26,307 nt of DNA from Parabacteroides goldsteinii DSM 19448 = WAL 12034 (GTDB taxonomy: Bacteria; Bacteroidota; Bacteroidia; Bacteroidales; Tannerellaceae), in the NCBI RefSeq assembly GCF_000969835.1, contig NZ_KQ033912.1:1106439-1132745 (forward strand), written 5' to 3'. The translations under genes were made by a program, and so were the position numbers. Under the pieces are notes generated by a model. That model was given only the letters and a program-made list of their open reading frames with translations, was not told the DNA's origin and searched no databases. Of this stretch, positions 16,553-24,381 are shown in pieces. The stretch's first letter is position 1. Each line of letters begins with the position of its first letter.

Positions 16553-18292
16553 ATGAAAATCAAATATACTATTTTGTTCCTATTCATATTTATCTCTCAT
16601 GCTTATGCACAAATAAGTCCGGAGCAGTTACCTAAACCAAGCCCTGTACAATTAGCATGGCATGATATGGAACTGACAATGTTCATACATTTTGGACCAG
16701 CAACCTGGCAAGATCAGGAGTATGACGACCTTTCAACTCCGTTATCCCAAATTAATCCGACACAATTAAACACTGATCAATGGGCAGACGTTGCAGTTTC
16801 CTATGGTGCAAAAATGATCATATTTTGTGCAAAACATACAGGCGGATTCGTTTGGTGGCAAACAAAAACAACAGATTATGGTGTAAAAGAAATTCCTTGG
16901 AAACAGGGAAAAGGAGATGTTCTGGCAGAATTAGCGGCCTCGTGTAAAAAACGAGGCCTAAAGCTAGGTATTTATCTGAGTCCGGAAGACCGTTATTTAG
17001 GAGCTGGCATGGGAGGAAAAATAGCTGATCCGGTTAAGCAAAAAAACTATGAACAAATCTATCGTAAACAGCTAACAGAATTGTTAACAAACTATGGCGA
17101 TATATATGAATTATGGGTCGACGGCTCACTGGTCTTCAATATAGAAGACCTGATAAACAAATATGCGACTAAAGCCGTAATACTGCAAAGTACGGCAGCA
17201 ACCATCCGTTGGGTTGGAAATGAAACAGGCTTTGCCCCCTATCCGGCATGGAACGGAATCAAAGAGGCAGATGCCAGATCAGGAAATTCAACAGCATCCC
17301 ACAGTAACCCTAATGGAAATGTCTGGCTTCCGATCGAAGTCGATGTAAGTATACGCCGTCCTACCTGGTTTTGGAAAACCTGGAATGAAAAGAATTTACT
17401 GACAGTAGAAGAACTGATGAGAATTTACTACAGTTCAGTAGGGCGAGGATGTGTTTTTCTGATAAACGCATGTCCTGATACAACAGGTCTTATTGCTCCT
17501 GCCGAAACAAAACGTTTCGCTGAATTCGGAGAGGAAATCAGAAAACGCTTCGGCACTCCGATAAAAGAAACTCAAGGCAAAGGAAAAGAACTTGTTTTAA
17601 ACCTTCATTCTTCCAAACAGATAGATCACATCCTATTAATGGAAGATATCTCCCAAGGAGAACGTATAAGAAAATTCACATTGGAAGGTAAACAAGGTTC
17701 CGACTGGAAGACTATTTTCCAAGGTTCCGCAATAGGACATAAACTAATCGTACAAGCTTATCCTCGTCAATTTTACGAAACGATTCGAATAGTAATAAAC
17801 GAGTCTGTCGGAGAACCTCTTATAAGAAAAATGGCTGTTTATAACACTGGAACACCGCCTGTGGAAATTCCTAAAGTAAAAGACAACTGGAATTTACGCC
17901 ATGTTGGTTCCTGGGATATAACAAATAACAATGCCTACCTTTTTGACGAAAAGATAGACTTAACCTCCTATTGCACAGCAGCGGAACAATATGAACTAGC
18001 CTATGTAATCAAAGGGGGAAACATTCAAGATGCCATTTTTTCATACGATTGGGCTAATACCGGCAAATGGGAGGATAACATTAAAGAAAAAGACAGGCTC
18101 ATTATAGAAAAAGTAGACTTGTATTTTTCCGGTGTCGAATCAAACCAGTATTTACATTCAAATCAAGGATTCTCTAACAGGATTGTATTCAATCTCACCG
18201 GTATTCCGTCTGAATTATTGGTACAAACGAAGATTCACATTCCTGCGGGACTGAATGGTGCCCAAATAGAAGTATATCTTTTACGTAAATAA
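16553..18292 (+). CDS. Exported GH29 alpha-L-fucosidase
   Basis: A 579-residue retaining fucosidase that would release alpha-L-fucose. Signal peptide 1-19 (ends AYA). The TIM barrel (about 30-335) shows the GH29 landmarks: LTMFIHFGPATW (41-52), AKHTGGFVWW (93-102) and IYELWVDGS with the nucleophile D190 (Val where many family members have Phe). Residues 258-274, WLPIEVDVSIR and onward, contain E262, a candidate acid/base; this stretch resembles the alpha-1,3/4-type (GH29-B) branch rather than broad alpha-1,2 enzymes. Residues 340-430 look like a coagulation-factor 5/8-type domain, followed by a further beta domain to the end. It starts 37 nt after SusD and is followed after 11 nt by the GH59 gene, so all share a transcript. 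Linkage specificity is uncertain. Confidence 0.92.
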   Translation: MKIKYTILFLFIFISHAYAQISPEQLPKPSPVQLAWHDMELTMFIHFGPATWQDQEYDDLSTPLSQINPTQLNTDQWADVAVSYGAKMIIFCAKHTGGFVWWQTKTTDYGVKEIPWKQGKGDVLAELAASCKKRGLKLGIYLSPEDRYLGAGMGGKIADPVKQKNYEQIYRKQLTELLTNYGDIYELWVDGSLVFNIEDLINKYATKAVILQSTAATIRWVGNETGFAPYPAWNGIKEADARSGNSTASHSNPNGNVWLPIEVDVSIRRPTWFWKTWNEKNLLTVEELMRIYYSSVGRGCVFLINACPDTTGLIAPAETKRFAEFGEEIRKRFGTPIKETQGKGKELVLNLHSSKQIDHILLMEDISQGERIRKFTLEGKQGSDWKTIFQGSAIGHKLIVQAYPRQFYETIRIVINESVGEPLIRKMAVYNTGTPPVEIPKVKDNWNLRHVGSWDITNNNAYLFDEKIDLTSYCTAAEQYELAYVIKGGNIQDAIFSYDWANTGKWEDNIKEKDRLIIEKVDLYFSGVESNQYLHSNQGFSNRIVFNLTGIPSELLVQTKIHIPAGLNGAQIEVYLLRK

Positions 18293-18303
18293 ATAATATA
18301 AAT

Positions 18304-20250
18304 ATGATCAAGTATATTGTAATAATCGGCTATCTATTATTCGGACATTTTCTCGTTCATGCTCAAAAAAAAGCTGATCCAATACATTACAACGTTGAAT
18401 TGGATCTGCATAACAAAGGGAAAATATTCGAAGGAATAGGTGCATTAAGTGCCGGAGCTTCTACACGACTGCTAAAAGATTATCCGGAAGAGCAAAAGAA
18501 AATTATCCTCGACTATCTGTTTAAACCTTATTTTGGGGCATCACTTCAACATCTGAAAGTTGAAATAGGTGGTGACATAAACTCCACAAGCGGGACGGAA
18601 CCAAGTCATGCAAGGACCCGACAAGAATTATTAAATCCTCAAACAGCATATTATAATCGCGGATATGAATGGTGGTTAATGAAAGAAGCTAAAGGCAGGA
18701 ACCAGTCCATTTATTTAGATTGTTTATGTTGGGGAGCTCCCGGATGGATCGGAGATGGGAAATATTATTCTGACGACAACATCGATTATATCTTATCTTT
18801 TATCAAAGGTGCTAAAAAATATCATGGATTAACTATCGATTATACAGGAATCTGGAATGAAAGAATGCATAATATCGACTTTGTAAAAAAGCTAAAACAG
18901 GCACTCATCCAAAATAACCTAGAAAATGTCAAACTAATCGGCTCAGATCAATGTTGCGGAGCTCAATGGACTATCGCAGATGAAATGCTAGTCGATCAGG
19001 AGTTAATGAATGCTGTTGATGTCATCGGCGACCATTATATAGAAACAAACTTTGATTACAAAAGTACACCGGCAGCCCGAAAAACAGGCAAACCGCTATG
19101 GAATAACGAAGGCGGTCCATGGAAAGGGAACTGGGAAGGTTTTGCCGCTTTAAGCAAATTATACAACCGTGATTATATCATAGGAGGAATAACAAAAACT
19201 ATCACTTGGAGTTTGATTACCAGCTATTATGAAAATCTAGCATTACCTAATTCAGGTTTAATGAAAGCAGATAGTCCTTGGTCCGGTTATTACGAAGTGG
19301 AACCTGCTCTTTGGGCTGTTGCTCATACGACACAATTTGCACAACCCGGATGGCATTATGTAAATGGCACAGGATGTGGCCTTTTGCAGGATAGCACTAT
19401 TAGTTATGTCACATTAGTATCCCCATTATCCGTTAATGATTTCAGTATTATTGTTGAAGCTATCGATTTAAAAACAACAACCAGTATTACTTTTAAATTA
19501 CCCAAAGGTCTCAATGCTAATTCCTTATCTGTATGGAGATCTGTCATGAAGAAAGAATCTTTTATAAGACAGAAAAATCTGGTAATCAAAAATAACACGG
19601 TCACTCTCCATGTTGAAAAAGGAGCCGTTTATTCATTGACAACAACCAGTGGACAACAAAAAGGCACATCTGACATTCCCATTATTAATTCGTTTCCTTT
19701 TCCTTATTCTGAAGACTTTGAAACAATTCCTACCGGAAAAAGTGCGCCTTATATATGTGATCAGGGAGGTGCATTCGAAGTTGTAAATCGCACAGATAAC
19801 AAAGGACATGCTTTACGACAAATTATTACTCGTCCCGGCATAGAGTGGGAAGGAGCAGTCATTAATCAAACTGTTGTAGGGAATCAATATTGGCAAGATT
19901 ATACAGTCAGTACTGATGTCTGTTTTGTCGAACCGTATAGCTATGCGTCATTGAGCGGAAGACTGACAGAAACACATCGTTCACATAAACTCCCTGAAGC
20001 ATATATTTTAAAACTAGAATCTTCCGGTTTATGGAGTTTAAATGCAGCTGAAAAAGTTTTATCCAAAGGTATAATCAACCTCTTGGGAGACTGGCATAAT
20101 CTAAAATTGGAAATGAAAGGTGATTCGATTAAAGCCTACATCAATCAGAAAGAAATTGCATCTATTTCCGATACGACTTATGTTCGGGGTATGATTGGTC
20201 TAGGGAGTAGTTTTCATCAAATTGATTTTGACAATATAAAAATATACTAA
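18304..20250 (+). CDS. GH59 galactocerebrosidase-like beta-galactosidase
   Basis: A 648-residue exported protein (signal peptide 1-20, ends VHA) in the family of human galactocerebrosidase (GALC). From memory of the human sequence, the match runs end to end. KIFEGIGALSAGASTRLL, LDYLFKPYFGASL, KVEIGGD, GTEPSH (97-102) and RGYEWWLMKEAK are near identical. GIWNER holds the acid/base E186 and LWNNE the nucleophile E269. TITWSL, DSPWSGYYEVE and HTTQFAQPGW (341-350) also match. After the TIM barrel come a beta-sandwich (about 350-450) and a lectin-like domain (465-648, PFPYSEDFE ... QIDFDNIKIY), as in GALC. The enzyme should cut terminal beta-D-galactose; whether the aglycone is a lipid or a glycan is unknown. 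It is the last gene of the PUL operon. Confidence 0.93.
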   Translation: MIKYIVIIGYLLFGHFLVHAQKKADPIHYNVELDLHNKGKIFEGIGALSAGASTRLLKDYPEEQKKIILDYLFKPYFGASLQHLKVEIGGDINSTSGTEPSHARTRQELLNPQTAYYNRGYEWWLMKEAKGRNQSIYLDCLCWGAPGWIGDGKYYSDDNIDYILSFIKGAKKYHGLTIDYTGIWNERMHNIDFVKKLKQALIQNNLENVKLIGSDQCCGAQWTIADEMLVDQELMNAVDVIGDHYIETNFDYKSTPAARKTGKPLWNNEGGPWKGNWEGFAALSKLYNRDYIIGGITKTITWSLITSYYENLALPNSGLMKADSPWSGYYEVEPALWAVAHTTQFAQPGWHYVNGTGCGLLQDSTISYVTLVSPLSVNDFSIIVEAIDLKTTTSITFKLPKGLNANSLSVWRSVMKKESFIRQKNLVIKNNTVTLHVEKGAVYSLTTTSGQQKGTSDIPIINSFPFPYSEDFETIPTGKSAPYICDQGGAFEVVNRTDNKGHALRQIITRPGIEWEGAVINQTVVGNQYWQDYTVSTDVCFVEPYSYASLSGRLTETHRSHKLPEAYILKLESSGLWSLNAAEKVLSKGIINLLGDWHNLKLEMKGDSIKAYINQKEIASISDTTYVRGMIGLGSSFHQIDFDNIKIY

Positions 20251-20257
20251 TATTAAG

Positions 20258-20317
20258 ATGGCGTTACAGAATAAGTCTTCTTATGCCAGAAATAAAAAGA
20301 CTTTTCTGCAATGCCAT
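20258..20317 (+). terminator. Long imperfect stem-loop at the end of the PUL operon
   Basis: GGCGTTACAGAATAAGTCTT (20260-20279) pairs with AAGACTTTTCTGCAATGCC (20297-20315), with two more A/T pairs outside, one G-U pair, one mismatch and one bulged base. It begins 8 nt after the GH59 stop codon. There is no clean T run after it (ATATTCCCTCTTTTC), so it may protect the mRNA 3' end or be a weak terminator. Confidence 0.5.
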
Positions 20318-20547
20318 ATTCCCTCTTTTCTCTCACAAAACTTTCCAAACAGTTCTAACAACTACCACGTTCTACCAACCTTGATTTCTACAAGAACCGA
20401 TTCTTTTCCCATTTTCATTTATCAATGATTGTCATTTTTTTTTCTGTTTGATATATAGACTTAAAAGATCTTTACTAAGGTATCCATCTCACCCAATGAA
20501 TGGCGGGAATCTGTCTGGTCGACAATAAGAAGGATTCCATATACTGG

Positions 20548-20581
20548 AAAAGCACTTCCGTCTACAAATTAAAAAGCACTT
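20548..20581. repeat. Exact 10-bp direct repeat, possible operator
   Basis: AAAAGCACTT occurs at 20548-20557 and again at 20572-20581, 24 bp apart, about 50-80 bp before the HU-like gene. The first copy sits inside a GGAA...TTCC dyad. Tandem sites so close to the first gene of a cluster that encodes a DNA-binding regulator could be an operator; chance is possible in AT-rich DNA. Confidence 0.25.
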
Positions 20582-20627
20582 TCCATTGCAGGCTACCTTC
20601 GTGGCATAATCATAAAAACAAAAAGAG

Positions 20628-20834
20628 ATGAACAAAAGAGAAGTTATTGCAACAGTAGCAGAGAGGTCGGGAGTCAACCCGGAGGATTGCGCCAGGGTAT
20701 TAGACTCGTTTGAAGATGTTTTCACGGAAGAGATAACCGGGAGCAAATGGAAAAATGCCGTCTTTGAACAGATATACGGCCTGCTGAGTCTTATCAAAGA
20801 AAAGAAAAACAATAAACAAAGCAACCTTTCATAG
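20628..20834 (+). CDS. Short HU-like protein lacking the DNA-binding arms
   Basis: A 68-residue protein whose first 36 residues (MNKREVIATVAERSGVNPED, then CARVLDSFEDVFTEEI) match the N-terminal helical dimerisation part of HU/IHF proteins. HU is normally about 90 residues, and from residue 40 should form beta strands and the DNA-binding arms. Here the sequence instead reads KWKNAVFEQIYGLLSLIKEK followed by a polar Lys/Asn/Gln tail, so it is probably helical and the arms are missing. The frame is clean and the gene starts just after AAAAAGAG. It ends 30 nt before the TonB-receptor gene, suggesting co-transcription. It may form dimers with full HU or act as a small regulator. It could also be a decayed HU gene, though the intact start and context argue against that. 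Confidence 0.65.
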   Translation: MNKREVIATVAERSGVNPEDCARVLDSFEDVFTEEITGSKWKNAVFEQIYGLLSLIKEKKNNKQSNLS

Positions 20835-20864
20835 TAAATAACAAACCTATCAGACAACTAATAT

Positions 20865-23234
20865 ATGTATCGTACAATACTCTTTTTACTCCTTTTTATC
20901 AGCCTGTTATCGCAGGGCAAAGCGTATAGCCAGAAAACAACCGGCAACCAGCCGTCGCAGACTATCCGCGGAACAGTTATCGACAAAGCATCCGGTCATC
21001 CGATGCCTGACGTCACCATCATGCTTTCAGATATGCCGGGCACAGGCACTACAACCGATGAACGCGGACAATTCGTTTTGCCGGAGATTCCGGTAGGGCG
21101 GCATAACGTACAGGCTTCTTTTCTTGGATACGAACCTGGTATCTTCAGCGAAATACTGGTAACATCCGCGAAGGAAGTATATCTGGACATCTCACTGAAA
21201 GAAAACGTCAACGAATTAAGCGAAGTCGTTGTCCGCCCACAGATTAACAAGGAACAGCCTCTCAACAAAATGGCGGCTACCGGTGCCCGGATGCTTAGTG
21301 TGGAAGAAGCCAGCCGCTATGCCGGAGGACTGGATGACCCTGCCCGCCTGGTGAGTTCGTTTGCCGGAGTAGCAGCCAACCTGTCCAGCAACGGAATATC
21401 CATCCACGGGAATGCCCCGCACCTGCTGCAATGGAAAATGGAAGATGTGGAAATACCGAATCCGAACCATTTTGCCGATATATCCATACTGGGCGGCGGT
21501 ATCTTATCATCACTCAGCAGCCAGGTTCTGGGTAATTCCGACTTCTTCACGGGTGCCTTTCCCTCCGAATACGGGAATGCCGTTTCCGGCGTATTCGACA
21601 TGAAACTGCGTAACGGGAACAACCGGAAAATGGAAAATACCTTTCAGGTTGGTATATTGGGGATAGATGTCGCATCGGAGGGTCCTCTAAGCAAGAATCA
21701 CCAGGCTTCCTATATCTTCAACTACCGCTATTCTACTACCGGACTTCTCAACAGCATTTATCCCGGCCTCGACATGGGCGGTACGCTTAATTACCAGGAC
21801 CTGAATTTCAAATTCAACATTCCGACACGTAAAGCCGGTACTTTTGCCGTGTGGGGAACCAGCCTGATCGACAAATACGAAAATGATTTTGAAGACGATC
21901 CGCTGGAATGGGAACATACTCGGGATAATTTCCAGTCGACAGCCAAACAATATATGGCTGCCGGAGGGATAAGCCACCGGTACTTCTTTCCGAACAATGC
22001 GATGTTGAAAACAACTTTAGCAGCCACCTATTCCGGTATGAATGCGACAGAAGATGCCCATGCAGCCGATCACACCGTCACTCCGTTCACCTATCAGAAG
22101 AACAACACGACGAACCTGATCCTAACATCTTCCTACAACCGAAAATTCAGTGCACGCCATACCAACCAGACAGGTTTCACCTATACCCGTTTGTTCTATA
22201 ATATGCGGCTTAACCTGGCTCCTTTTGAAACGGCCCCGCTAAACACCCTCTCAAAAGGAAAAGGACAGACCGACCTGATCTCAGCCTACACCAGTTCCTC
22301 TTTCGGTATCACAGACCGGCTTTCGGTAAATGCCGGCTTGAACAGCCAGGTTCTGACGCTTAATAACAGTTGGACTCTCGAACCCCGGTTGGGAATTAAA
22401 TGGGCGCCGACCACTAAGTCTTCGTTTGCCCTGGCATATGGCTTGCACAGCCGGATGGAAAAGATGGATGTCTACTTTGTCAATTCCAAAAGCACCGGAA
22501 AAGAATCCGTAAACAAAGACCTCGACTTTACCAAGGCTCACCATCTGATGCTGACATTCGGCTATAAATTATCCGACAATCTGCTTCTTAAAGTCGAACC
22601 TTATGCACAATTCCTGTACGACGTTCCGGTTATTGCAGACAGCTCTTATTCCGTATTGAACCGGAGAGAGTTTTATGTGGAAGAGGCTCTCGTAAACAAA
22701 GGGAAAGGACGTAATATCGGGGTAGACATCACGCTGGAACAATATCTGAGCCGCGGATTCTATTACCTGGTTACAGCCTCTGTTTTCGATTCGAAATACA
22801 AAGGAGGAGACGGCGTCTGGCACAACACACGGTTTAACCGCCGGTTTATCCTCAACACGTTGATCGGCAAAGAATGGATGGTAGGTTCCAAAAGACAGAA
22901 CATATTAAGTGCCAACGCCAAATTCACCCTGCAAGGAGGAGAGCGTTATTCTCCCCTCGACCATGCAGCAAGCCTGGCACATCCCGACAAAGAAGCACAA
23001 TATGACGAAACACGGGCTTATTCCGAACAGTATCCGGTCATGTTTATCGCAAACTTTACAGTCAGCTACAAAATAAACAGAAAGAAAGTAGCACACGAGT
23101 TCGCCATCAAGGCTTTGAATGTGACAGGGACGGAAGAATATTACGGTTATCACTACAATCTGAAAAGCGGTGTGATGGAACGGAACGGGAACAGCATTCC
23201 TATCAGCAATATCAGTTACAAACTAGAATTCTAA
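20865..23234 (+). CDS. TonB-dependent outer-membrane receptor
   Basis: A 789-residue receptor, not of the SusC type. The signal peptide runs to about YSQ (23). A carboxypeptidase-regulatory beta domain (33-112, RGTVIDKASGHPMPDVTIML ... FLGYEPG) is followed by ELSEVVVRP (118-125), then a plug (about 135-250) containing RLVSSFAGVAANLSSNGISI and FPSEYGNAVSGVFDMKLRNG, and a long barrel ending in ISYKLEF. There is no STN domain and no SusD partner, so it probably imports or senses a small ligand. It is followed after 64 nt by a kinase/pseudokinase pair and a LytTR regulator, which suggests that substrate uptake and signalling are linked. The ligand is unknown. Confidence 0.92.
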   Translation: MYRTILFLLLFISLLSQGKAYSQKTTGNQPSQTIRGTVIDKASGHPMPDVTIMLSDMPGTGTTTDERGQFVLPEIPVGRHNVQASFLGYEPGIFSEILVTSAKEVYLDISLKENVNELSEVVVRPQINKEQPLNKMAATGARMLSVEEASRYAGGLDDPARLVSSFAGVAANLSSNGISIHGNAPHLLQWKMEDVEIPNPNHFADISILGGGILSSLSSQVLGNSDFFTGAFPSEYGNAVSGVFDMKLRNGNNRKMENTFQVGILGIDVASEGPLSKNHQASYIFNYRYSTTGLLNSIYPGLDMGGTLNYQDLNFKFNIPTRKAGTFAVWGTSLIDKYENDFEDDPLEWEHTRDNFQSTAKQYMAAGGISHRYFFPNNAMLKTTLAATYSGMNATEDAHAADHTVTPFTYQKNNTTNLILTSSYNRKFSARHTNQTGFTYTRLFYNMRLNLAPFETAPLNTLSKGKGQTDLISAYTSSSFGITDRLSVNAGLNSQVLTLNNSWTLEPRLGIKWAPTTKSSFALAYGLHSRMEKMDVYFVNSKSTGKESVNKDLDFTKAHHLMLTFGYKLSDNLLLKVEPYAQFLYDVPVIADSSYSVLNRREFYVEEALVNKGKGRNIGVDITLEQYLSRGFYYLVTASVFDSKYKGGDGVWHNTRFNRRFILNTLIGKEWMVGSKRQNILSANAKFTLQGGERYSPLDHAASLAHPDKEAQYDETRAYSEQYPVMFIANFTVSYKINRKKVAHEFAIKALNVTGTEEYYGYHYNLKSGVMERNGNSIPISNISYKLEF

Positions 23235-23298
23235 CCGGTATGCAAACAGATACCAAATAAAATAGTAATTTCGGACAGTCTAAAGAGTAAGCCGCTGT

Positions 23299-24381
23299 AT
23301 GGTCGACAACAAAATGAACAAACAAACTTTCTTATACCAGTTCCTGATTGAACCCAGATACAGGATAGCCCGTCATATATTGTTGCTCGCGGCTGTAACA
23401 GTTGTATCGCTCAACCAGAACGTCTATACCTTTGGGGCCAGACTAGAGCAACTGGGAAATCAGGTCTACCTGGCCGGGGTATGTACCCTGATCTCCTATT
23501 TCATTGTAGGTTATCTGCATCTTTATCTGTTGGTTCCCAGGTTGCTGCTAAAGAAAAAGTATCTGGTCTATATCCTTTGCTCTTCCGTGTCCGTCTTATT
23601 GCTCATCTTACTACGATATGTACAGGAATACTGGATATTCACCTCATCCGGTATTCCTCCCGTCAGAGGTTCTTACCTTAATATGGTAAGCATCCTGGAT
23701 AGTTTATCGGATTATATGCTGAACATGATCTGTATTACCGGTATATCCATGACTGTCCTGTTAAAACACTGGATGACAGAAAACCAGCGTGTAAACCAAC
23801 TGGAAAGAAAACAGATACAATCGGAAGTGGATAACCTGAAAGAGCAGGTGAATCCCTCCCTGTTGTTCAACACGCTGAACCGCACAGGGGTACTATCCAA
23901 AAGCGAACCGCAAAAGGCTGCCGATATGGTGCTCCGGCTAAGCCAGCTACTCCGCTATCAACTGTATGACGGGGCACGTGATAAAGTTTTGCTTAATTCA
24001 GAGATCAACTTCCTGACTCATTACCTGGCTCTGGAAAAGTTTTATTCGGACACTTTCGACTATCAGATCGTTTCCGACAAAGCATTGACAGGCGTCCTGA
24101 TTCCTCCCCTGCTGCTTGTCCCGATCATCCAGTATGCCTTGAAAAGGACGGTGAAACAGGAAAAACGCCCTTCCATCCTGTTGCAAGCCGACCGGGAAGG
24201 AGAAGAGATACATATCACCTGCCGATTCGACGATCCGACAGAACCGGACATGAAAGAACTGGACAGCTTAAAGACCCGCCTCGAACTTCTTTATCCGGAG
24301 AATTATTCTTTATCCCTCACGCAGGAAAAGACGACAGGTACAAGTACCATTACATTAAAAATGAATACACATGGCAACTAA
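23299..24381 (+). CDS. Degenerate LytS-type histidine kinase (pseudokinase)
   Basis: A 360-residue membrane protein with four hydrophobic segments (about 25-45, 57-80, 90-108, 132-156), a coiled linker and a His_kinase-like domain. It is clearly paralogous to the next gene (LLVPRLLLKKKYLVYIL against VLVPRFLLKGRFLRYLL; LLRYQLYD against LLRYQLND). Every catalytic motif is changed. QVNPSLLFN has Ser187 where the phosphoacceptor His should be. The N box reads PIIQYALKRT (275-284), losing Glu, Asn, His and Asn. The G-box glycines are absent (KELDSLKTRLELLYP). The frame is intact, so this is not simple decay. It overlaps the active kinase gene by 11 nt. It may form a heterodimer with that kinase as a sensor subunit. 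The start could also be the ATG at 23314. Confidence 0.88.
   Translation: MVDNKMNKQTFLYQFLIEPRYRIARHILLLAAVTVVSLNQNVYTFGARLEQLGNQVYLAGVCTLISYFIVGYLHLYLLVPRLLLKKKYLVYILCSSVSVLLLILLRYVQEYWIFTSSGIPPVRGSYLNMVSILDSLSDYMLNMICITGISMTVLLKHWMTENQRVNQLERKQIQSEVDNLKEQVNPSLLFNTLNRTGVLSKSEPQKAADMVLRLSQLLRYQLYDGARDKVLLNSEINFLTHYLALEKFYSDTFDYQIVSDKALTGVLIPPLLLVPIIQYALKRTVKQEKRPSILLQADREGEEIHITCRFDDPTEPDMKELDSLKTRLELLYPENYSLSLTQEKTTGTSTITLKMNTHGN

Larger units (their letters stand above)
20251..20627. other. Intergenic region between PUL and second sensory cluster
   Basis: No gene is supported here. The region contains the long stem-loop at 20258-20317, a near-repeat GTTCTAACAAC/GTTCTACCAAC (20352-20362, 20369-20379), a T run near 20428-20440, and an exact 10-bp direct repeat (20548-20557, 20572-20581) shortly before the HU-like gene. 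No consensus TAnnTTTG promoter was found in front of 20628, so the start of the downstream transcript is unclear. A minus-strand frame covering 20489-20857 lacks any recognisable motif and overlaps the HU-like gene. Confidence 0.5.

Noticed and set aside
20352..20379. Near-repeat GTTCTAACAAC/GTTCTACCAAC as a CRISPR-like or att site
   Set aside because: Only two imperfect copies 17 bp apart, with no regular spacers, no cas genes and no integrase in the window.
20489..20857. Minus-strand frame of 122 residues covering the HU-like gene
   Set aside because: It lies antisense to the HU-like gene, with no family motif and no promoter. The plus-strand reading has a clear HU N-terminus.
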